Positions 4,482 to 9,569 of a stretch of DNA of 9,569 bases are shown here, piece after piece; position 1 is the first letter of the stretch, and each line of letters opens with the position of its first letter. Made by a program: the position numbers and the translations under genes. Origin of the DNA: a bacterium. Lineage in GTDB: Bacteria; Patescibacteriota; Minisyncoccia; Minisyncoccales; CG1-02-41-26. The notes below the pieces were generated by a model. It had not been told where the DNA came from and did not search any database. It was given only the letters and a program-made list of their open reading frames with translations. The stretch covers positions 1 to 9,569 of the forward strand of contig JAGGTS010000038.1 of NCBI GenBank assembly GCA_021163625.1. The letters run 5' to 3'.

Positions 4482-4841
4482 ATGAAAACAAGGATTAGGA
4501 TAGAAACTTTTCCGAACCCGGACGCACGGTCTTATCATACAACAAAGAGGATTTCCGACCATTTGGTTTGCAGTTTTCGGAAGCCGTTTGAAGAATATAT
4601 CTTGGAGAAGTACCTTGAAGGGATAGGCCGCAAAGGGAAAAAGCTTTTAAAGGAACTGTTTGCTTTAGAAGAACTGGTTAGAATTTATATTGAGCCTTAC
4701 GAACTTGTTGTGACAAAGAACAGTTTTTCTTGCTGGGAAGACGTTGAGTCTGGCATATTCAGAGCCATTGAGAAGGTTTTTGGCGAAAGAATAGAGGATA
4801 TGGATATCGTCCGCGACCAGTACTCTCCATACCGTCTGTGA
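4482..4841 (+). CDS. Nfu/NifU N-terminal-domain-like protein, lacking the CxxC cluster domain
   Basis: The 119-residue protein resembles the N-terminal domain of Nfu-type iron-sulfur scaffold proteins. It opens with RIRIETFPNPDARSYHTTKR (4-23), like the TPNPN..K start of that domain. It then has LLKELFALEELVRIYIEPYE (55-74) and LVVTKN..SCWEDVESGIFRAI (75-96), which align by eye with the conserved helix, the V..V/I..G/P.F strand, the ITVTK strand and the W..(V/L)...I helix. The central region (24-54) is more divergent. The usual C-terminal domain with its cluster-binding CxxC is absent; the only cysteines are isolated (30 and 84), so direct cluster assembly is unlikely. Stand-alone or fused Nfu_N domains occur elsewhere, with roles that are poorly known. 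It has its own promoter and a strong ribosome binding site, and stops with TGA. Assignment is from pattern only. Confidence 0.7.
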   Translation: MKTRIRIETFPNPDARSYHTTKRISDHLVCSFRKPFEEYILEKYLEGIGRKGKKLLKELFALEELVRIYIEPYELVVTKNSFSCWEDVESGIFRAIEKVFGERIEDMDIVRDQYSPYRL

Positions 4842-4960
4842 ATGTTCCATTTGTAATTTAAAAATTTTATATTGGACATAGAAAACAAGAGAAATCAAAT
4901 ACAGCAAGTTTTACAGCAGTGGGTATTAAACGGCAAGAAGAGAAAACAAAAAGAATTATG

Positions 4961-4974
4961 AAAAGAAAGGAGAT
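4961..4974 (+). promoter_or_regulatory. Shine-Dalgarno site that fixes the 4979 start
   Basis: AAAAGAAAGGAGAT, with GGAG six bases before the ATG at 4979. It selects this ATG over the in-frame GTG at 4919 and ATG at 4958, neither of which has such a site. Confidence 0.8.
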
Positions 4975-4978
4975 AAAA

Positions 4979-5446
4979 ATGTTTGAAGAAGAAGCAATCA
5001 GCGGAATTATAAAGAGGCTTTGGCCAAACTTTGACAAAAAAACGATTGGGAAAATATCAAAGGAAATTGGTGCCGAAGGCATAAGAGATCCGATTGCGTT
5101 GGGATGCGTAATTGCTCAAAAAGTAGTAGGGGAAAAAATTATAAAAAAAAGGCTGTCAGATGAATATTGCGATGCTGCCCAAAAGGCGCTTTTTAGCCTT
5201 CGCTCCCGCAGGCCAAAAGCGAAAAAACAGTTGTATTTATTGTGGCTGAAAAGTTTTAAGAATTTTAAGCTGGCAGATTTTAAAGAGATGTTTCCAGAGG
5301 AAACGCCAAGTTCTATTTATAAAGACATTGAACGCGCCCGTTTTTTGTTGCTAAAAAGAGTTCTCTCGCCAGAGCTTTGGGAAGTTCTTTTCAAAAATAC
5401 CAAACGATTCAAACGCAAAAAGGTAAGAAACTTATCATTAGTATAG
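4979..5446 (+). CDS. Basic helical protein with a possible helix-turn-helix, function unknown
   Basis: The protein has 155 residues from the ATG chosen by its Shine-Dalgarno site. I do not recognise the family. The N-terminal half (1-70) is helical with FEEEAISGIIKRLW and DPIALGCVIAQKVV segments, followed by a basic linker SLRSRRPKAKK (73-83). Residues 85-127 (LYLLWLKSFKNFKLADFKEM, then PSSIYKDIERARFLLLKRV) have the spacing of a helix-turn-helix, somewhat like a sigma region 4 or a small regulator. A strongly basic tail, KNTKRFKRKKVRN, closes the protein (139-151). This would suit DNA or RNA binding, but is not proven. It lies 137 bases after the Nfu_N-like gene in the same direction with no clear terminator or good promoter between them, so co-transcription is possible. 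A strong terminator follows at 5457. Confidence 0.75.
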   Translation: MFEEEAISGIIKRLWPNFDKKTIGKISKEIGAEGIRDPIALGCVIAQKVVGEKIIKKRLSDEYCDAAQKALFSLRSRRPKAKKQLYLLWLKSFKNFKLADFKEMFPEETPSSIYKDIERARFLLLKRVLSPELWEVLFKNTKRFKRKKVRNLSLV

Positions 5447-5456
5447 AAAAAATTTG

Positions 5457-5490
5457 GCTGCCCTGCCTTACGGGCAGCTTTTTATTTTTT
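5457..5490 (+). terminator. Strong intrinsic terminator after the 4979 gene
   Basis: GCTGCCC (5457-5463), loop TGCCTTAC and GGGCAGC (5472-5478) form a perfect GC-rich 7-bp stem followed by TTTTTATTTTTT. It separates the 4482/4979 genes from the ClpC-like operon. Confidence 0.9.
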
Positions 5491-5541
5491 AGAAACCGTT
5501 AATGTTTAGGGTTGTTAGTGGCACATTGCCAAGCGCTTATC

Positions 5542-5569
5542 TTTAACTGGCTTTTAAATTTGTTATAAT
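5542..5569 (+). promoter_or_regulatory. Promoter of the ClpC-like operon, extended -10 type
   Basis: TG, one base, then TATAAT (5561-5569) is a perfect extended -10. The -35 region (TTTAAC at 5542-5547, 16-base spacer) is weak, as expected for this type. The start would be near 5576, leaving a leader of about 20 bases with no Shine-Dalgarno sequence. Confidence 0.65.
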
Positions 5570-5595
5570 ATTATAAATAAGCATATTAACGGCAT

Positions 5596-5985
5596 ATGGA
5601 ATTAGCATTTAAAAAAACATTCGGCTGGTTTCTTTTGGTTATAGGCGTTTTAATAATATTGTGGGGGCTTTGGTGCTCTTTTGAAATTTTTACAGCAAAA
5701 CGGCAAGTGCCTGAAATTTTCAAGAATTACAGCAATACAGAAAAAGATTTGGCAGAAAACAAGACTGATGATATTAATGCAAACAAAAACCTTAGTATAG
5801 AACAGAGGCTCCAGCAGCAAACCCAGCAAAAGATGCAGCAAACCGTAAAAGAACAATTTGAGAAAATAATGCCGCCGGAATTTACTTCTAAGTTGTTTAA
5901 TCTTATAAGTTGGTCGATTTTTATGGGAATTTTGATATTTGGCGCTGGTAAACTGGCAGCGCTTGGAATCAGCTTAATTAAATAA
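5596..5985 (+). CDS. Two-TM membrane protein with a Gln-rich extracytoplasmic or cytoplasmic loop
   Basis: The 129-residue protein is not recognised as a named family. It has a hydrophobic helix at about 10-32 (GWFLLVIGVLIILWGLW) and a second at about 101-127 (FNLISWSIFMGILIFGAGKL and on). Between them is a hydrophilic segment of about 65 residues rich in Asn, Lys and Glu, with a Gln-rich helix (RLQQQTQQKMQQTVKEQFEK, 71-90) that could form a coiled coil or oligomerise. Basic residues before helix 1 (KK) and after it (AKR) leave topology ambiguous. It is the first gene of the operon that continues with another membrane protein and the anchored ClpC-like ATPase, so it is a candidate partner of that ATPase. 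It starts at the ATG about 20 bases from the predicted transcript start, without a Shine-Dalgarno sequence. Confidence 0.75.
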   Translation: MELAFKKTFGWFLLVIGVLIILWGLWCSFEIFTAKRQVPEIFKNYSNTEKDLAENKTDDINANKNLSIEQRLQQQTQQKMQQTVKEQFEKIMPPEFTSKLFNLISWSIFMGILIFGAGKLAALGISLIK

Positions 5986-6019
5986 TTTCATTGGTTTTTT
6001 ATTCAAATAAAAACTCTTT

Positions 6020-6418
6020 ATGTTAGAAGCTTCTCCTAAAAAGAATATAATTTCCGAATGGGTAAGTTGGCAGTTTTATTACGCGCCAAAAAACATAATA
6101 AAAGCTTTTCGTAATTTCTTAAAGTTCAATATTAATTTTTTCTCTATTCCGCTGCTTTTTAAAACTTTATTTTCTTACTGGCACAACTATAGAGATTTTT
6201 ATGGAAGAGGTTTTGATTTTAAAAGATACGCTTGGGTTTTTATGTCAAACATGGTTTCAAGGGTGTTTGGAGCCTTGGTAAGAATAGTAACAATTATGAT
6301 TGGCCTTAGCGTGGAAGTTATTCTTTTTATTGTTGGCATAATAGCTGTTATAGCATGGATTGCGACGCCGATACTATTGCTTCTTGGGCTATATTTTGGC
6401 ATAGGCTTTCTAATTTAG
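6020..6418 (+). CDS. Small integral membrane protein, function unknown
   Basis: The protein has 132 residues. The first half is aromatic- and Lys-rich (WVSWQFYYAPKNIIKAFRNF, then YWHNYRDFYGRGFDFKRY, 54-70) and looks like an amphipathic or interfacial region. Residues 83-131 are almost wholly hydrophobic and hold two predicted membrane helices (about 84-107 and 110-131), ending at the C-terminus. I recall proteins of this pattern, with an FDFKRY box before two C-terminal helices, from Patescibacteria genomes, always as hypothetical proteins; a search must confirm this. It lies 34 bases after the first operon gene and 27 before the ClpC-like gene, so it is very likely co-transcribed with both. 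There is no Shine-Dalgarno sequence. Confidence 0.75.
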   Translation: MLEASPKKNIISEWVSWQFYYAPKNIIKAFRNFLKFNINFFSIPLLFKTLFSYWHNYRDFYGRGFDFKRYAWVFMSNMVSRVFGALVRIVTIMIGLSVEVILFIVGIIAVIAWIATPILLLLGLYFGIGFLI

Positions 6419-6445
6419 ATTGCTTAATTTGTCTAATTTACATTT

Positions 6446-9013
6446 ATGAATTTTGACCTAAAAAGTACTTCTATATATCAAGCAGTGCTGGCCGGCAAAA
6501 ATCCTTTGTTTAAATTTGGAGAAAAAATTGCCACTTTTCTTTTTCTTTCTGCTGTGGTTTTTTTAATTTTCTTTGCTTTAGATTTCCTGAAGATAGGAAT
6601 AATTACAAAATTGAATGAAAAGTATCTTGGCGCTGCCATCCTTTTGTTGACTTTTTCTGTTCTTTTCTGGCAGTCCTCGTTATTTTTTAATTCAAGAATC
6701 AAAAATCCTGAGCTTAAATACCGGCTGAAAGATGCTCTTTTGCATCCAGAAGATTTTAACTTAGCCTCTTTTTTAAGCTATGAGTCGGCCAAAATTTGCA
6801 ATAAAGCATTAAAGCAGATTAAAAAGGTAAAAAATTTGAACCTTTCAGCTGAGGTTTTGCTTTACTCTTTGCTTACTTCAAATGATTCTGAAATAGACTT
6901 TATTATTTCAAGAAGCCAAATTGACTTTAAAAAACTTACCGATGGCCTTAGAAATGGATTTGCAGAAATTAGAAAGGGAGACAAAAAAATAAAGCAGGCT
7001 ATTGCTTTTGAGGAAGTTATTTTTAAAGCAATGGAAATCGCTGAAAGCAAAGGGAAAGAGAGGATTACTCCGGGAGATATAATTTTAAGCTTTGCTAAAA
7101 ATGACCCTATTTTTAGAAGATTTCTGGTGCTTGAAAATTTAGAAGAGAAAGATATTGAAAGTTTAGTTGATTGGTATGAAAGGGCAGCGAGACGAACTTC
7201 AGAATTAAGAAAATTTTGGGAATACGACAATTTGGCTAGAGTTGGCACAATAGGCAAAAATTGGGCGTCTGGATATACGATAAATTTAGATAAATACAGC
7301 GCAGATTTATCCGAGCATATCCGTAATTTTTCGGCAAGCAGACTTGAAATTCACAGCAAAGAGATTAAAAGCATTGAACGGATATTGGAGCAGGAGGAAA
7401 CAAACGATGTGATTTTAGTTGGAGATTCTGACTATAGCAAAAAAGAAATTCTTAGCATTTTGATTCAGAGAGCATCTTTAGGGAAAAGTTCTCCTTCTGT
7501 AAATTATAAAAGGTTTTTGGGCTTTGATTTGTTTCTGCTTGTTTCCAAAACAGAATCCCAGGAGGAACTGGAGTCTGCTTTAGAAAAGTGTCTTGATGAA
7601 ACAGTTAACGCGGGCGATGTTATTTTAGTTGTTGGAGACATCCATAATTTTGTTGGAGGAACATCAAAAGTTGGGACAGCCGATGTCTCCGCTGTCTTAT
7701 CTTCTTATTTGCCAATGTCTAAGTTTAGAATAATTGCTACGACCAGCTATCAGGGCCTCCACAGGATTATAGAGAAAAAATCTTCCATTTTGAAATTCTT
7801 TGAAAAAGTTGAAGTTTCTGAAATGAGTCAAGAAGACACATTGAAATTATTAGAAGACAAGGTTCCTTTTTATGAAGCCAAACATAAGCGTTTTATAAGT
7901 TATAAAGCTCTTGGGGAGATTATAAAATTATCTGACCGATACATAGCCCAAGAGCCTTTCCCGGAGAAAGCGATGAAAATTTTGGACGAATCAGTTACTT
8001 ATTTATCTGTTTATACAAAAGATTTTGTTTTATTGCCAAGGCATATTAGGAAAGTTGTTTCTGAAAAAGTTCAAGTTCCCATCCAAAAACTTGAAACAAA
8101 AGAAAAAGAGATTTTACTTAACTTAGAATCGCTTATTCATCAAAGAATTATTAACCAAGACGATGCTGTAAAAGAGGTAAGCAACGCTTTAAGAAGGGCA
8201 AGGGCGGGGGTGCAGGCAGGTTCGAGGCCTATAGGCTCTTTTTTATTTTTAGGTCCGACAGGTGTTGGCAAAACAGAAACGTCTAAAGCCTTAACCCAAA
8301 TTTACTTTGGTTCAGAGAAAAAAATGATAAGGTTGAATATGTCTGAATTTCAAAATATAAATGATATTAGAAGATTAATTGGCTCTGAAGATAGTGTTGG
8401 GCTCTTGACAGTCCCTGTGCGTGAAAATCCTTTTTCTTCTGTTTTGCTTGACGAAATTGAGAAAGCTCATCCGAATATTTTAAATTTATTTTTGCAAGTT
8501 TTGGACGAAGGATATCTGACGGACGGAATGGGGAGAAAAATTGACTTTAGAAATACCATAGTTATTGCAACCAGTAATGCCGGGGCAGAAATTATTCGTG
8601 AAGACATTGAAAAAAACAAACAGCTTGACATGGTGAAAGAAGACCTGCTTGATTACATCTTGCGCCAGAGAATTTTTAGGCCGGAATTTATTAACCGTTT
8701 TGACGCTATTGTCGCGTTTAAGCCTTTAACTAAAAAGAATCTTCTTGATATTTCTAACCTTATGCTTGGCAAGATTGCAAAAAAACTTGGCGAAAAAGGA
8801 ATAAAGTTTGTTGTTACAAAAGAGCTTAAAGAAAAAATTGTGGAACTTAGTTATTCTCCCGCTTTTGGGGCGAGGGAAATGAGAAGAGTTGTTCAGGATA
8901 GCGTTGAAAATTCGCTTGCAAAGGAACTTCTTTCTGGTAGAATAGAAAGGGGAGATACAATAAAGGTCGAGCCAAAAAATTTCAGCGTTGTTAAATTAGA
9001 AAACAGCGTTTAA
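6446..9013 (+). CDS. Membrane-anchored ClpC/ClpB-like AAA+ ATPase with a degenerate first ATPase domain
   Basis: The protein has 855 residues. Two membrane helices lie at about 28-47 and 61-81. A Clp_N-like repeat domain follows (about 108-245; SYESAKICNKALKQIKK, AEVLLYSLL, then AFEEVIFKAMEIAESKGKER). The D1 domain (about 278-520) starts with LDKYSADLSEH, equivalent to the LDKYG.DLT lead-in of ClpC. Walker A is lost (GDSDYSKK at 326-333 in place of GEPGVGKT), Walker B reads VVGDIH (395-400) in place of FIDEIH, and the arginine-finger region reads LKFF in place of ERRF. The ClpC-type coiled-coil insert is absent. The D2 domain (about 557-840) is intact: Walker A GPTGVGKT (603-610), Walker B LLDEIEKAH (667-675), sensor 1 TSN (709-711), arginine finger FRPEFINRF (R751) and sensor 2 GARE (R810). 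Both pore-loop aromatic motifs and the ClpP-docking G[FL] tripeptide are missing. It is probably a membrane-bound remodelling ATPase rather than a ClpP partner. No Shine-Dalgarno sequence. Confidence 0.93.
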   Translation: MNFDLKSTSIYQAVLAGKNPLFKFGEKIATFLFLSAVVFLIFFALDFLKIGIITKLNEKYLGAAILLLTFSVLFWQSSLFFNSRIKNPELKYRLKDALLHPEDFNLASFLSYESAKICNKALKQIKKVKNLNLSAEVLLYSLLTSNDSEIDFIISRSQIDFKKLTDGLRNGFAEIRKGDKKIKQAIAFEEVIFKAMEIAESKGKERITPGDIILSFAKNDPIFRRFLVLENLEEKDIESLVDWYERAARRTSELRKFWEYDNLARVGTIGKNWASGYTINLDKYSADLSEHIRNFSASRLEIHSKEIKSIERILEQEETNDVILVGDSDYSKKEILSILIQRASLGKSSPSVNYKRFLGFDLFLLVSKTESQEELESALEKCLDETVNAGDVILVVGDIHNFVGGTSKVGTADVSAVLSSYLPMSKFRIIATTSYQGLHRIIEKKSSILKFFEKVEVSEMSQEDTLKLLEDKVPFYEAKHKRFISYKALGEIIKLSDRYIAQEPFPEKAMKILDESVTYLSVYTKDFVLLPRHIRKVVSEKVQVPIQKLETKEKEILLNLESLIHQRIINQDDAVKEVSNALRRARAGVQAGSRPIGSFLFLGPTGVGKTETSKALTQIYFGSEKKMIRLNMSEFQNINDIRRLIGSEDSVGLLTVPVRENPFSSVLLDEIEKAHPNILNLFLQVLDEGYLTDGMGRKIDFRNTIVIATSNAGAEIIREDIEKNKQLDMVKEDLLDYILRQRIFRPEFINRFDAIVAFKPLTKKNLLDISNLMLGKIAKKLGEKGIKFVVTKELKEKIVELSYSPAFGAREMRRVVQDSVENSLAKELLSGRIERGDTIKVEPKNFSVVKLENSV

Positions 9014-9041
9014 CAAACAGTAAATAAGGTAAAAGTAAAAA

Positions 9042-9569
9042 ATGAAAAAAATAGGTTTAATTGCATTAATTAGCGCTATCGGAGCGGTTATTGTTGCTGG
9101 AGGGGCTTTGCTTTACACTAATACGTGGAATCCTTCTTGGAATCCTTTCTTTGGACCGCAAGAGAGCTGGGAAAAAGTATTTCCCGAAGTGGTAAAGAGC
9201 ATGGAAGGCTTGCAATCTTACCATAATAACTTTGATTTTTCTTTTAAGGTAGAAGGACCGCTGAAGTCGGGGCCAGAAAATAAAAAAGCCCAAGACAAAA
9301 ATAGTGTTGAATATTTAAATCTGCGCTTTGGCGGAAATACAGATATTGACACAATAGATAAAAATAGTCAGAAATCAAAAGGAGCTTTTAGTATCACTAT
9401 GGCTTCGCTTGGCGATGAGAATGAAAACGACAATTTTTCAACAAATATTGATTTTATAGAAACAAGCCCAAAAGAACTTTTTTTCAAAATAAATAACATT
9501 GATATTTCAAGTGAGAAATCGCAGGATATAGCTCTTGTAGTAAGTTTGTTTGAAACTAATAAAGGTAAA
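9042..9569 (+). CDS. N-terminally anchored exported protein, start of a gene running off the right edge
   Basis: The frame is open from the ATG at 9042 to the last base, 176 codons without a stop. The protein begins with a signal-anchor, KK followed by IGLIALISAIGAVIVAGGAL (about 4-23), with no lipobox Cys, so it is probably membrane-anchored with an extracytoplasmic domain. A Trp/Pro-rich linker follows (TNTWNPSWNPFFGPQESWEK). The domain then has a VVKSMEGLQSYHNNFDFSFK segment and later FKINNIDI, with beta-strand-like alternation. This arrangement (a helix with a 'mean/average load on SxH' start, then long strands) resembles LppX/LprG-like or lipoprotein-carrier-like domains frequent in Patescibacteria, but the identification is weak. 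It lies 28 bases after the ClpC-like gene with only a distant AAGG as a ribosome site, so it belongs to the same operon. Confidence 0.75.
   Translation, partial: MKKIGLIALISAIGAVIVAGGALLYTNTWNPSWNPFFGPQESWEKVFPEVVKSMEGLQSYHNNFDFSFKVEGPLKSGPENKKAQDKNSVEYLNLRFGGNTDIDTIDKNSQKSKGAFSITMASLGDENENDNFSTNIDFIETSPKELFFKINNIDISSEKSQDIALVVSLFETNKGK

Noticed and set aside
4919..4978. Upstream GTG (4919) or ATG (4958) start for the 4979 gene
   Set aside because: The strong Shine-Dalgarno block at 4961-4974 lies downstream of both and correctly spaced for the ATG at 4979.
6862..7257. 131-residue minus-strand frame inside the ClpC-like gene
   Set aside because: It is a shadow of the Clp_N-like domain coding sequence, which is clearly recognisable on the plus strand.
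1..9569. Alternative genetic code with UGA read as an amino acid
   Set aside because: The 4482 gene ends naturally at a TGA, and no conserved protein here needs an in-frame TGA to be read through.

Overview
The window is AT-rich bacterial DNA that reads with the standard code (TAA, TAG and one TGA stop). It looks like a member of the Candidate Phyla Radiation (Patescibacteria, probably Parcubacteria-like). The reasons are the S74/tail-fibre-type surface-protein motif common in that group, a ClpC-like ATPase with an N-terminal membrane anchor, several small membrane proteins with no familiar name, a tRNA without an encoded CCA, and an rplJ-rplL pair standing apart from the usual L11/L1 and RNA polymerase genes. 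The lineage is an inference from gene style; there is no rRNA gene to confirm it.

Layout. 3-446: 3' end of a surface or fibre-like protein. 447-1560: no intact gene. It holds a multiply frameshifted remnant of a similar surface protein (about 719-1193) and a cluster of short intergenic repeats (1228-1565), including an 11+11 bp nested inverted repeat and an AT-rich tandem array. 1576-2852: the rplJ-rplL operon, with promoter, a well-formed L10-leader autoregulatory RNA and a terminator. 2882-3121: a small helical protein of unknown function with a perfect ribosome binding site, followed by a strong terminator. 3144-3986 (minus): a C-terminally anchored protein resembling a degenerate PP2C fold. 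4173-4245: tRNA-Val(CAC). 4482-4841: a protein resembling a stand-alone Nfu N-terminal domain. 4979-5446: a basic helical protein with a possible HTH, then a strong terminator.

5560-9569: a tightly packed plus-strand operon that continues past the window edge. It encodes a two-TM protein, a second membrane protein, an 855-residue membrane-anchored ClpC/ClpB-like AAA+ protein, and the start of a secreted or anchored protein. This is the most interesting part. The ClpC-like protein keeps a complete second ATPase domain, but its first ATPase domain has lost Walker A, Walker B and the arginine finger. Neither recognisable substrate-gripping pore loop is present, and the ClpP-docking tripeptide loop is not evident. 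Together with its membrane neighbours it may be a membrane-bound ATPase machine rather than a protease partner.

Translation signals fall into two classes. Three small genes of unrelated sequence (2882, 4482, 4979) share an identical 12-base Shine-Dalgarno block, whereas rplJ, rplL, the minus-strand gene and the first three genes of the ClpC-like operon have no clear Shine-Dalgarno sequence.
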